A stretch of DNA of 36,801 bases from JBMYZL01 sp049610385 (GTDB lineage Bacteria; Bacteroidota; Bacteroidia; Flavobacteriales_D; Sanyastnellaceae): the NCBI GenBank assembly GCA_049610385.1, contig JBMYZL010000023.1, positions 1 through 36,801 on the forward strand. Direction: 5' to 3'. Of this stretch, positions 25,372 through 33,334 are shown piece by piece; the stretch's first letter is position 1; each line of letters starts with the position of its first letter. A program made the position numbers and the translations under genes. A model generated the notes under the pieces. It was not told the DNA's origin. It did not search any database and was given only the letters and a program-made list of their open reading frames with translations.

Positions 25372-26454
25372 TTATCTCCGGTACCGAAGCGTCCGGAGAA
25401 TCAGCCGAGCAACATATTGTTGAGATTCTGAGTCCAGTCCGTGATACAGGGGCAGGCACAAGACACGTTGACTAATGTCCTCGCTGTTCGGGCATTCACC
25501 TCCCCATCCATTGACCTGATTGAGACTGGGCCAAAAATACCTTCGTGGAAACACCTCATGCTGCTGAAGAGTAGTCTGCATGATTTCGGTGATTTGGCTT
25601 GATTCAAAAACGACAGGATAATAGGCGCAATTCCATCCAGGAGTGTTCAAATCCGGCAATAAAATCGAATCCTCTTCAGACAGAAGGTTGTTGTAGTTTG
25701 CGCATTGTTGTCTTCGTCGGCTCAGAACGGGGTCAATGTGATTGAGATTTGCCAAACCCATAGCCGCGTGCATTTCTGAATTCTTTCCATTGATGCCTAT
25801 GCCAGCATACACCCCAGGCCCATTATGCCCGAAATTTCGCATCCATGAGGATTTTTTCAGGGTGTCCGGATCTTTGGCAAAAATGCCGCCACCTTCAACC
25901 ATGTGGAAAATTTTTGTGGCGTGAAAACTGCACGTACTGATGTCTCCGAAAGCAAATATGGATTGACCATTTACAGTTGAGCCAAATGCATGGGCACCGT
26001 CATAAATCACTGGAATGCCTGCCTTAGCCGCAAGAGCATCAATGGCCACAACGTCTAACGGAAACCCAAAACAATGAGTCAGCAAAATGCCCTTCACATC
26101 TTCTGTTAGCTGAGATTCAAGGGCTTTCGGAGTGACATTGAAATGATCGTGAGCAATGTCTACAAAAACCGGCGTACACCCTTCCCAGGCCAAGCTGCTT
26201 GCAGTGGCAATGTAGCTGAAGGGCGTCGTCAATACCTTTCCTTTGACGCCCAATGCCTTGATTGCAATTTGCAAAGCAATCGTTCCATTGCTGACAACAA
26301 TTGCGTGATTCAGGTTGAAACGGTGCTTCAGTTTCAACTCGAGTTCATTCAGCAAGGGGCCGTCGTTGGTTAACCAATTCCGTTTCAAAGCAGATCGAAC
26401 CAGCGTCAAATATTCATTTTCAGGTGGCAGAAAAGGCTGGTTCATTGGAATCAT
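25372..26454 (-). CDS. DegT/DnrJ/EryC1-type PLP aminotransferase
   Basis: The 360-residue product shows the fold I aminotransferase signatures of the DegT/DnrJ/EryC1/StrS family: SNGTIALQIA for phosphate binding at 55-64, Asp152 in VIYDGAHAFG to bind the pyridine nitrogen, and the PLP lysine Lys181 in SFHATKIFH. Such enzymes transfer an amino group from glutamate to a keto-sugar nucleotide, giving amino sugars for glycans or antibiotics. The start is the ATG at 26454, or the ATG at 26445 if the putative promoter just upstream is real. It is encoded opposite the epimerase gene at 26622, and both probably act on nucleotide sugars of the nearby glycan cluster. Substrate is not evident. Confidence 0.9.
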   Translation of the reverse strand: MIPMNQPFLPPENEYLTLVRSALKRNWLTNDGPLLNELELKLKHRFNLNHAIVVSNGTIALQIAIKALGVKGKVLTTPFSYIATASSLAWEGCTPVFVDIAHDHFNVTPKALESQLTEDVKGILLTHCFGFPLDVVAIDALAAKAGIPVIYDGAHAFGSTVNGQSIFAFGDISTCSFHATKIFHMVEGGGIFAKDPDTLKKSSWMRNFGHNGPGVYAGIGINGKNSEMHAAMGLANLNHIDPVLSRRRQQCANYNNLLSEEDSILLPDLNTPGWNCAYYPVVFESSQITEIMQTTLQQHEVFPRRYFWPSLNQVNGWGGECPNSEDISQRVLCLPLYHGLDSESQQYVARLILRTLRYRR

Positions 26455-26461
26455 AATGCTG

Positions 26462-26488
26462 CAAATTAAAGGGAATGGGGTGGCGCAA
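26462..26488 (-). promoter_or_regulatory. Possible promoter of the aminotransferase gene
   Basis: On the minus strand TTG (complement of 26486-26488) is followed after 17 bases by TAATTTG (26462-26468), resembling the Bacteroidota TTG/TAnnTTTG promoter. It would place the start of transcription only about 10 bases before the ATG at 26445, so the leader would be very short. Weak call. Confidence 0.3.
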
Positions 26489-26621
26489 TTTTCAATTTGT
26501 CTTGTACCTTCCGAATCACTTTACGACAAACGAGTTGAGAGGTTTCGATTAGGATGCTGGCGAATCAGTCTGTAAATGGCCGTCGCGATTTGAATTCTCT
26601 CATTGGTTTTCCCAAAAAAAA

Positions 26622-27602
26622 ATGACCTTTTTCGTCACAGGAGCAGCAGGATTCATAGGTGCCGTTACAATCCGTCGCCTGTTATCAAAAGGATACCGCG
26701 TGGTGGCAATCGACAATTTCAATGCCTACTACGACCCAGCCTTGAAGCGCCACCGCCTGGCTGACTTGCATGGCCATTCCGCCTTCACACTCCTGGAAGG
26801 AGATATCCGAGATCGTAACACATTGGATACCATTTTTGCGCAGCACGCCATAGATGGCGTGATCAATCTTGCGGCCATGGCAGGCGTGAGGTCTAGCATT
26901 GAGAATCCGTTCTTGTATTCGGATGTCAATTCAACTGGATTTCTGCAATTGTTGGAATCAATGCGAAGACATGGCGTAAAAAAGATTGCTCTGGCCAGTA
27001 CCTCTTCGCTCTATGCAGGTTTGACGATGCCGTTCAATGAGGAACAAGATGTGCGCAAACCCATTTCACCGTATGCAGCATCGAAGTTGGCGGCGGAGGC
27101 CATGGGCCATGTATATTCAGAAATCCACGGATTCAACGTTTTCGTTTTGCGCTATTTCACGGTTTACGGACCCGCTGGCCGTCCGGATATGGCGATATTC
27201 AAGTTCATCGAATCTTGTATTCGGGGCGATGTGATTGAGTTGTTTGGAGATGGTCAACATACGCGGGACTTCACTTTTGTTGAAGACATTGCAGAAGGGA
27301 CAGTGCGGACGATGGAAGCGGAACTTGATGGGTTTCACATGTTCAATCTTGGTGGGGGAAATACCCCTACATCTATGTTGGATCTTATTCGCATGATTGC
27401 CAGTGAAGTGGGGTGTTCGCCAAAGATTCTGAAGAATCCGCCGATTCAAGCTGATATGCTGCACACTGGGGCTGCGGTTGAACGGGCGAAGAAATGGCTC
27501 AATTGGTCCGCGAGCACTTCTCTCAATGAAGGCATACGTCGAACTGTCCAATGGCACCTTGCCCATCGCGATTTGTTGGACAGGCTAACACCCTTCAATT
27601 GA
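26622..27602 (+). CDS. NAD-dependent nucleotide-sugar epimerase (UDP-glucuronate 4-epimerase-like)
   Basis: The 326-residue protein has a Rossmann NAD-binding motif TGAAGFIG at 6-13, the Ser-containing ASTSSLY at 125-131 and the catalytic YxxxK (Tyr151, Lys155 in SPYAASKLAAE) of extended short-chain dehydrogenases. The stretch LRYFTVYGPAGRPDMA is typical of the UDP-glucuronate 4-epimerase/CapI subgroup, which makes UDP-galacturonate from UDP-glucuronate; a 4,6-dehydratase activity is less likely. The substrate fits the neighbouring glycosyltransferases and aminotransferase of the glycan cluster. Its 3' end overlaps the convergent glycosyltransferase gene by 8 bases. Confidence 0.85.
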   Translation: MTFFVTGAAGFIGAVTIRRLLSKGYRVVAIDNFNAYYDPALKRHRLADLHGHSAFTLLEGDIRDRNTLDTIFAQHAIDGVINLAAMAGVRSSIENPFLYSDVNSTGFLQLLESMRRHGVKKIALASTSSLYAGLTMPFNEEQDVRKPISPYAASKLAAEAMGHVYSEIHGFNVFVLRYFTVYGPAGRPDMAIFKFIESCIRGDVIELFGDGQHTRDFTFVEDIAEGTVRTMEAELDGFHMFNLGGGNTPTSMLDLIRMIASEVGCSPKILKNPPIQADMLHTGAAVERAKKWLNWSASTSLNEGIRRTVQWHLAHRDLLDRLTPFN

Positions 27603-28797
27603 TCAATTTGCCAGAAAACATCAGGCGAAGGAAGGACTTGAACTTCAATTCCTGAAACAAAATTTTGATGGATTCCATTCGGTTCAGTTTTCCTTCTCCG
27701 ACTTGGATGAACCATTCAGACGGGGTCTCAGAGGGCTCAATCAACATTTCAGAGGTTGGACGAAGGCCCATTGAAATCTCCTGAGAGAGCAGTTGATGCG
27801 AGCTGATTTGGGGGTTGAATCGAAAAGTGAAACATATCGGCTGATGCTCCATTCCTTCGATTTGCAGCTCATCGATCAGATGAAAAGCACTCAACAAACG
27901 CCTCGACCAAGGTGTCAAGTAGATCAAGCGGTTCACATATCTTACCAAATGGCGAGGTCCACGCGCCTCAGCCGCTTTGTAGCCTCGTACGAAGGCAATT
28001 CGGTTGTTAGATCGGGGGATGCCAGCTTTCAGTTGCTCGTGTACACGATTGACTTTTCGAACAATTTGTTCAGGGTGGATGAAGTCGAAATGGACCAGCA
28101 ATATGTCTTGGGTCCAAACTTCGCGGATCGGTAATTTTTCCGCGCCCTCCGCCCAGCTGACATAGCCATGGTGGTGCAAGCGACGGCGGGTGTGAGCCTT
28201 GAATACGGATTTGGCAAAATCATTCGCTAGGAACAACCCACCATTGTTCAATGGATTTTGGTTGAAAGCAAGCCACTTGACAGCACGCACCAAAAAGGGT
28301 TTTTTCCACCCGAAGGGCAGTCCCCATTTGACAGTAGCCTGGAATGGAATCAAATCATGAGATTCCCTTGATTTCAAGGCGTATTCCAGGGGCCAAAAAC
28401 GCAATTCAATCGGGTTTGAATTCTTGTCCAGGATGTCCTGCAAAGGATGGTCTGAGGCATATCTCAGGCGCGGCGGGATCCACAGTACCTCGTCAGAATC
28501 AATTGATGCCACCCATGACCCTTCAGGCATGATCAATCTTGCAGAATTGAGGTTTTCTTTTTGCCGCTTTGAGGTGAGCAACTTAGAAGACTGTGCAGAA
28601 TGAAAGACTTGGACTTCAGCGGAAGGACACTTGGACTGGAGAAAATCCCTGAGACGTTCGCAGTCAATGGTCAGGTCATCGATGTACAGGATGAAATTGC
28701 GCAGTCGCGCACAGGAAACGTTGGCATCCACCCACCGAGCAAGCGCGGCGGGATTGTAAATGGTAGTAGTAACTACGTAAATGGGATTGCCAGCCAT
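27595..28797 (-). CDS. Glycosyltransferase family 2-like enzyme
   Basis: The 400-residue protein opens with a short Rossmann-type strand (MAGNPIYVVTTTIYNPAALA) and has WVASIDSDEVLW with the Asp-x-Asp motif at 100-102 that binds metal and the sugar nucleotide. The layout fits the Glyco_tranf_2_4 / GT92-like group of GT-A enzymes. There is no signal peptide or transmembrane segment, so it acts in the cytoplasm on lipid-linked glycans. The gene ends 8 bases inside the convergent epimerase gene and its start is 3 bases after the stop of the following glycosyltransferase gene, so it belongs to the operon 30516-27595. Its length is above the usual GT2 size because of a long C-terminal part (about 280-400) of unknown role. 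Confidence 0.75.
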   Translation of the reverse strand: MAGNPIYVVTTTIYNPAALARWVDANVSCARLRNFILYIDDLTIDCERLRDFLQSKCPSAEVQVFHSAQSSKLLTSKRQKENLNSARLIMPEGSWVASIDSDEVLWIPPRLRYASDHPLQDILDKNSNPIELRFWPLEYALKSRESHDLIPFQATVKWGLPFGWKKPFLVRAVKWLAFNQNPLNNGGLFLANDFAKSVFKAHTRRRLHHHGYVSWAEGAEKLPIREVWTQDILLVHFDFIHPEQIVRKVNRVHEQLKAGIPRSNNRIAFVRGYKAAEARGPRHLVRYVNRLIYLTPWSRRLLSAFHLIDELQIEGMEHQPICFTFRFNPQISSHQLLSQEISMGLRPTSEMLIEPSETPSEWFIQVGEGKLNRMESIKILFQELKFKSFLRLMFSGKLIN

Positions 28798-28799
28798 CT

Positions 28800-29822
28800 T
28801 CAGTCTTTCGAGTCAAAATTGGGCCTCACATTGAAAAGCCCCAGAATGAGACTTCTGAGCGAAAGCATGGTAAATGAATTTTCAGGCACGAATCCTGACC
28901 AGAATCGGAATGGTGGACGCCTTCGTAACCACAAGGGGTCGTGTCGAAGAGCTCTCCACGTCAGTTGGAGACGAGTGTGATCTTTCAAACTCTTTTTCGT
29001 CAGAACAAAATGTCTTTCGAATTCCGCCAGAGACTTCCGGATGTGGGCCCGCGCATTTCGGGGAGCAAAAGGCTTCACATAAAGCAACATTTCATAAGTA
29101 CCCTCGAGCAACAAATTGCGGTATTTATCACTTTGCGTGATTCCGCCGGGGTTTTTTCGCTTGCGAGCCATAGGTCGATCAATGTAGTAACCATTCCCCA
29201 AGCTGAGTAGAAATAAAAACAACCGCAGATCTCCAGAAATCACTGAAGCGCGGTATTTCGCGGGAGGGAGGCGCTTGAAATCTGCTGTTTTTAAGAGTAT
29301 GGATGCACTTGAGAAGAAGGGCGAAGTCAATTCTTCGAGAAATGAAAATTCGAAATCCCCTGCTTTCGGTTTGGTGTAAAAATTACTCTGGGGTTTGACC
29401 CCATGCTCAAAAGTCAAATCGACACCATGAGCACACAAACTCAAATGTGGCTGGCGTTCTAGCACATCCACTTGACGTTGAAGCTTGCTTTTGTCCGTCC
29501 AGAAATCGTCTCCTTCGCAGAAGGAAATGTACTTCGAATGCACATGGGGCAAGACGTACTTCAGGAGCGGTTTGACACCTAAGGCGAATTGATTTTCGGA
29601 TTGAAGTGTCAATCGGATTTGATCGGGATGGCGAGATTGGTATTCGAGCAAAATGGCCTGGGTGTCATCTGTGGATGCATCATCATGAATCCAGATGGCA
29701 AAGGGAAAATCCGTTTCCTGCATCAGGAATCCATCAAGGGTCTTTGCGACATTGTCTTCATGGTTGTATGTCATGCACAAAATGCTGACGAGAGGGGATT
29801 CCATGGGATGCGAGTTTTCCAT
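28800..29822 (-). CDS. Glycosyltransferase family 2
   Basis: The 340-residue product has classic GT2 signatures: the N-terminal strand VSILCMTYNHE, the acidic HDDASTDDT at 46-54 and a DxD-like segment EGDDFWTD at 103-110. The fold is GT-A; the enzyme adds a sugar from a nucleotide donor to a growing glycan. The gene lies 10 bases after the sulfotransferase gene and 3 bases before the next glycosyltransferase, which strongly suggests one transcription unit (sulfotransferase, GT2, GT2-like). An alternative ATG, Met7 (MESPLVSIL), is possible. Donor and acceptor are unknown. Confidence 0.9.
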   Translation of the reverse strand: MENSHPMESPLVSILCMTYNHEDNVAKTLDGFLMQETDFPFAIWIHDDASTDDTQAILLEYQSRHPDQIRLTLQSENQFALGVKPLLKYVLPHVHSKYISFCEGDDFWTDKSKLQRQVDVLERQPHLSLCAHGVDLTFEHGVKPQSNFYTKPKAGDFEFSFLEELTSPFFSSASILLKTADFKRLPPAKYRASVISGDLRLFLFLLSLGNGYYIDRPMARKRKNPGGITQSDKYRNLLLEGTYEMLLYVKPFAPRNARAHIRKSLAEFERHFVLTKKSLKDHTRLQLTWRALRHDPLWLRRRPPFRFWSGFVPENSFTMLSLRSLILGLFNVRPNFDSKD

Positions 29823-29832
29823 CGATAGGACC

Positions 29833-30516
29833 CTATTGATTTGTAGCGTTTTCCCAGGGGAATGCCTGATGTTTTGTCGTCAACTGAAGAAAGTCTTGGA
29901 AGGCTTTGAAAGCGTGTTTTTGTGCCAAATCGATTACGAGCAACTGCTCTGGTCGCAAGGCAAAGTGCGCTTGAACTTGCGCGTTGTGAGTCTCGTAGGC
30001 GCGAATTTTTGCCTCATGATCATCAAAATGGACACCTCGTCCAAAGATGCCTTGGTGTACCTCATAACTCCAGCTCTTCCACACATAATCGGATTGCTTT
30101 AAAGTCTCGAGATCGGCATTCTCGCCCAAGCGGTGTCGGACAAAGTTGAGATGAGACCGGAGCCAAGTCATTGACGAATTTCGAATGGTCAAGATGAATT
30201 TGGCTTGCGGAAATGCACGATCCAGGTGAACAAAGGTTTCAGGTGCGCTGAAAGGAAAATCTTGAAAGGCCCTCGCTGATTGACAGTAATCTACAATGGG
30301 ATCGAAATCACCGGCAAGGTAGTGGGGCAACAGCTTTTCTGCTCGTCGTTGATTTCCAACATGAATGCCCTCCCGAGCCAATGCCTTTGCCAGTGACGTG
30401 GTGCCGGTCTTGTTGAATCCAATACAAAAGATTTTAGATTCATGCGGCTTTTTCCCGCGCTTGACAAAATTGGCGGTGCACTGGGCGAGATGGCACCATT
30501 TCGGGAATTGCGGCAT
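29833..30516 (-). CDS. Sulfotransferase family protein
   Basis: The 227-residue product has the PAPS 5'-phosphosulfate loop GFNKTGTTSLAKAL (33-46) and the 3'-phosphate binding segment ILTIRNSSMTWLRSH (108-122) with conserved Arg and Ser, which together define PAPS-dependent sulfotransferases. It is cytoplasmic, without signal or helix. As the first gene of the operon with two glycosyltransferases, it probably sulfates a sugar of the glycan being built, giving an acidic sulfated surface polymer, as is known in marine Bacteroidota. The sugar target is inference. It is divergent from the acyltransferase gene at 30675. Confidence 0.85.
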   Translation of the reverse strand: MPQFPKWCHLAQCTANFVKRGKKPHESKIFCIGFNKTGTTSLAKALAREGIHVGNQRRAEKLLPHYLAGDFDPIVDYCQSARAFQDFPFSAPETFVHLDRAFPQAKFILTIRNSSMTWLRSHLNFVRHRLGENADLETLKQSDYVWKSWSYEVHQGIFGRGVHFDDHEAKIRAYETHNAQVQAHFALRPEQLLVIDLAQKHAFKAFQDFLQLTTKHQAFPWENATNQ

Positions 30517-30674
30517 TCAAACAAAGGAATCGCGATTAGCGTCTCGTGTTACCAGAGCACCTGGTTGACTTACCACAATTCATGGTTGAAAACAAACAAT
30601 TCGAATAGGCGCTCATCCGGAGACTTCTCTTTTTTTTTGTCGCAGTTGATTCAGGTATTCTTTATTGCAGAGAA

Positions 30675-31322
30675 ATGAAAAACTTATTGATTCTTGGGGC
30701 AAGGGGGTTTGGTCGTGAAGTTGAGAGCATTGCCAAGCGCGACCCTGGATATGGATCGCAGTTCAGGCTGAAAGGGTTTTTGGATTCCGACGCCCACGTA
30801 CTCGATGGCATGGGGTCTGATTTGCCCATCTGTGGCACGCCAGAATCCTACGTTATTGAGCCAGGAGATTGCTTTGTTTGTGCCTTGGGCTCTCCGGTGA
30901 ACAGACTGAAATATGCAAACATGATTGCCGACAGAGGGGGTGAGTTCATCAACTTGATCGATCGATCGTCGGTTGTCAACGAAGGTGTGAAATTGGGGCG
31001 AGGCATCATTGTGCAAAACCACTGCATCATCAGCAGCGATACCAAGTTGGGGGATTATTCGGTCGTGCAGAGCTTTACCGCGGTTGGACATGATGCGGTT
31101 GTAGGAGAGGCGGCACATATCAGTGCTTACGTTTTTCTAGGAGGAGCATCAGAAGTAGGTTCTTGTGCTCAAATTTGGACGAGATCTTCGGTCTTTCCTG
31201 AAGTAAAGATTGGGGCCCATGCAGTTGTAGGAGCTCACTCATTATGCAATCAGGATGTTGAAGCCTTCACCACTGTTTTTGGGACTCCGGCTCGACCACA
31301 AACTAAAAAGACGAATGATTGA
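30675..31322 (+). CDS. NeuD/PglD-like sugar O-/N-acyltransferase
   Basis: The 215-residue protein has an N-terminal Rossmann-like UDP-sugar domain (MKNLLILGARGFGREVESIA) and a C-terminal left-handed β-helix made of hexapeptide repeats (LGRGIIVQNHCIISSDTKLG). It carries the catalytic His at GHDAVVGE (His139) and ends in the typical GTPAR loop. The family acetylates amino sugars (PglD in N-glycan bacillosamine, NeuD in sialic acids) with acetyl-CoA. Its stop overlaps the start of the following FISUMP gene, so it is translationally coupled to a FISUMP protein and a PhyH-like protein. It could act on the amino sugar made by the DegT-type aminotransferase at 25372, but that is inference. Confidence 0.85.
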   Translation: MKNLLILGARGFGREVESIAKRDPGYGSQFRLKGFLDSDAHVLDGMGSDLPICGTPESYVIEPGDCFVCALGSPVNRLKYANMIADRGGEFINLIDRSSVVNEGVKLGRGIIVQNHCIISSDTKLGDYSVVQSFTAVGHDAVVGEAAHISAYVFLGGASEVGSCAQIWTRSSVFPEVKIGAHAVVGAHSLCNQDVEAFTTVFGTPARPQTKKTND

Positions 31323-31818
31323 GAAGTTTGAAAGCCATCCATTTGGGGAAAAATTATGGATGACGCGTAACCTTGAAGTCAGCCACTTTCGAAATGGAGA
31401 TGTCATTCGAGAGGTGACCTCGAATGAGGCCTACATCCGTGCTGGAATTGACGGCGAGCCTGCATGGTGCTACTACGGAGATCATGCTGAGAACGGTTTG
31501 AAATGGGGCAAATTGTACAATTGGTTTGCTGTGCATGACCCCAGGGGACTGGCGCCGGAAGGCTGGCGTATCCCCACTGAGGCGGACTGGGAACATCTCG
31601 ATGCCTACGAAGGATCAGATCAATTTTTCAAGTCCCAATTGGGGGGGAGTCGTGGAATCAATGGGGCATTCGGCGGCGGTGGCATCAGTGGTTACTGGTG
31701 GCAATTCGATCCGAATACCCCAATTCGTAACTGGGGACGGAAAATTTCCGTACAAAGCTGGGAGCGGATTGATGGGTTCAAACGATTTGGATTCTCGGTT
31801 CGCTGTCTAAGACGCTGA
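31315..31818 (+). CDS. Free-standing FISUMP-domain protein without signal peptide
   Basis: The ATG at 31315 overlaps the end of the acyltransferase gene by 8 bases and gives a 167-residue product with no signal peptide. It is a single FISUMP domain: KLWMTRNLEVSHFRNGD, AWCYYGDHAENG, WGKLYNWFAVHDPRGLAPEG, WRIPTEADWEHLDA and the end GFSVRCLRR. The GWRIPTE.DWE and GFSVRC elements recall formylglycine-generating-enzyme-like proteins (RLPTEAEWE, GFR). Usual FISUMP proteins are secreted; a cytoplasmic one placed between an acyltransferase gene and a PhyH-like gene (3 bases downstream) suggests an enzymatic or substrate-binding role in the same pathway. Confidence 0.75.
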   Translation: MIEKFESHPFGEKLWMTRNLEVSHFRNGDVIREVTSNEAYIRAGIDGEPAWCYYGDHAENGLKWGKLYNWFAVHDPRGLAPEGWRIPTEADWEHLDAYEGSDQFFKSQLGGSRGINGAFGGGGISGYWWQFDPNTPIRNWGRKISVQSWERIDGFKRFGFSVRCLRR

Positions 31819-31821
31819 ACC

Positions 31822-32757
31822 ATGCTGAACAATTTCAAACCGGATTCTACCCTCCATAAGGCTTACAAGATCGACGGCGCAGTGGTGTTGCGCGGTTTGT
31901 TGAGTCATGACTTCATTTCTGTCATCCAAGAACATTTTCAACATCTTGTTTCCTCCCCTACGGACAAATACCAGAGTGGTTTTTCACGAGTAGGTTATGA
32001 CTTATTCGAAGATCTTGACATTCTGAACCCATTGCTCTCGAACCCTGATTTTAGAGATCTGATGTTTGCTCTGCATGAGGAGGAGTTGATTTTCACCCAG
32101 GCGCTCGGTTTTGAATTGTTGGCCAACTCCAGCTCAGGATTTCCGTGGCATATCGGGACGCAGAGTTTTGGATTCCAGCGGGCAGAGGATTTCGGATGCA
32201 CCATTTGGATTCCGCTTGTCAACATCAACCCGAAAGGGAAAAGGGGTGGAATGAAATACGTCAAACGGAGTGATATTTCGGGAGAGTTCATGTACCAAAG
32301 TGTTGATCCTAAAGTCTTCGAGATACTCGAAAAGCGTGAAGCTGAGGGAGAGGAAGTGAGCGTAGAGGAATACAAAATGTTGCGCGATGGCCCCCTGAAT
32401 GATCCGGGAATGAGCCAGATTTTGGGAAGCTATGAAGTAGAGCCGGAGTTGGCCCTTGGGGATGCCATTTTATTTGACAAGAACATCATTCATAGCAGTG
32501 TTCCCCTTCTATCGCATGACACGGATTCCCGGCAAGCCTTGGCCATTCGTTTCATCTCTCCGAATTCAAGATTCGATCATCAACGTGCAAATCGATTGGA
32601 AATCCCCAGACGCATGTTGGATTTTAGAGGTCCAACATCATTCCACCTCACCTTGGGTTTAGAGGATGGTCAGTTATTGAAGGATTCACCCAAACTGGCT
32701 CCAACACTGGAAAAACGGTGGTTGGTCCGCCCAGAATCCGAAGGGTTCAAGCTTTGA
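31822..32757 (+). CDS. PhyH-like non-heme iron protein with HxG in place of HxD
   Basis: The 311-residue product aligns with the phytanoyl-CoA dioxygenase (PhyH) family: SGFPWHIGTQSFGF, then CTIWIPLVNINP, then GDAILFDKNIIHSSVP and RQALAIRF. In normal 2-oxoglutarate dioxygenases the first motif is HxD, which with a distal His binds iron. Here it is His110-Ile-Gly112, with His224 as distal ligand and Arg237/Arg243 near the 2-oxoglutarate site. Loss of the Asp is the change that characterises iron halogenases (HxA/HxG), so halogenation or another radical rebound is possible; loss of activity is the other option. It is the third gene of the acyltransferase-FISUMP operon and overlaps the convergent methyltransferase by 11 bases. 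Confidence 0.75.
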   Translation: MLNNFKPDSTLHKAYKIDGAVVLRGLLSHDFISVIQEHFQHLVSSPTDKYQSGFSRVGYDLFEDLDILNPLLSNPDFRDLMFALHEEELIFTQALGFELLANSSSGFPWHIGTQSFGFQRAEDFGCTIWIPLVNINPKGKRGGMKYVKRSDISGEFMYQSVDPKVFEILEKREAEGEEVSVEEYKMLRDGPLNDPGMSQILGSYEVEPELALGDAILFDKNIIHSSVPLLSHDTDSRQALAIRFISPNSRFDHQRANRLEIPRRMLDFRGPTSFHLTLGLEDGQLLKDSPKLAPTLEKRWLVRPESEGFKL

Positions 32758-33334
32758 CTGGAGAAAAGACCAGATCTTGTGCTCGGATTTGTTTGGCCTG
32801 ATTGCATCGCGCGAGGATGTTATATTTGATGGGAAACAAGGGGCGGTCAGGCGTCTTCAATTCATCGATTCGGAGGATGTCGAAATCCTTGAGCAAAACG
32901 CGCCATCCGAATTCAGTGAATCGCCAACAATCAGGCACAGGACCATGAATCCGGAAGTTCAAGGGTGCAGAAATCAACAAGTAGCCACCATCTTTGAGCA
33001 TGCGCCTCAATTCGGTGACAGCATCAAATGGCTGCACAGTGTGTTCCAGCACCTCAAGGCAGGCAATGACATCGAATGTTTGGTCAGGAATTCCTGGATT
33101 GAAGGTAGTCAGGTCACCCACGAAGTCCGGTTCGTGGGAGTCGACGATGTCAAAACTTTGGATGGTGAATCCACTGAATGCATCGCGGACCTCTGAACGC
33201 CCTTGGCCGCCGATTTCCAGCAATAATCCTTCCTGCAGGGGCATTTCATCTGCAGCTTCGCGAATGAAGTTGTCCAGATGATCCCTACCCATTCGAAGAA
33301 AGCTGCGGTCGTCGTCTGAGAGATTGGGATTCAC
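32747..33334 (-). CDS. SAM-dependent methyltransferase (type 11-like)
   Basis: A GTG at 33334 overlaps the stop of the upstream gene by four bases (GTGA), which is the best-supported start and gives 195 residues. A longer frame from a TTG at 33382 would overlap more, and an ATG at 33292 is a shorter choice. Motifs: LLLEIGGQGRSEV (motif I), VIACLEVLEHTV and RRMLKDGGYLLISAP, as in Methyltransf_11 enzymes that act on small molecules or glycans. The WRFTEFGWR segment is typical of methyltransferases in polysaccharide clusters. It is the last gene of the PhyH/ATP-grasp-like operon and meets the HxG PhyH-like gene tail to tail. Target unknown. Confidence 0.85.
   Translation of the reverse strand: MNPNLSDDDRSFLRMGRDHLDNFIREAADEMPLQEGLLLEIGGQGRSEVRDAFSGFTIQSFDIVDSHEPDFVGDLTTFNPGIPDQTFDVIACLEVLEHTVQPFDAVTELRRMLKDGGYLLISAPLNFRIHGPVPDCWRFTEFGWRVLLKDFDILRIDELKTPDRPLFPIKYNILARCNQAKQIRAQDLVFSPVKA

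Noticed and set aside
30637..30663. TTG followed by TATTCTTT before the acyltransferase gene as a promoter
   Set aside because: The downstream element departs from TAnnTTTG at a key position; not strong enough to list.
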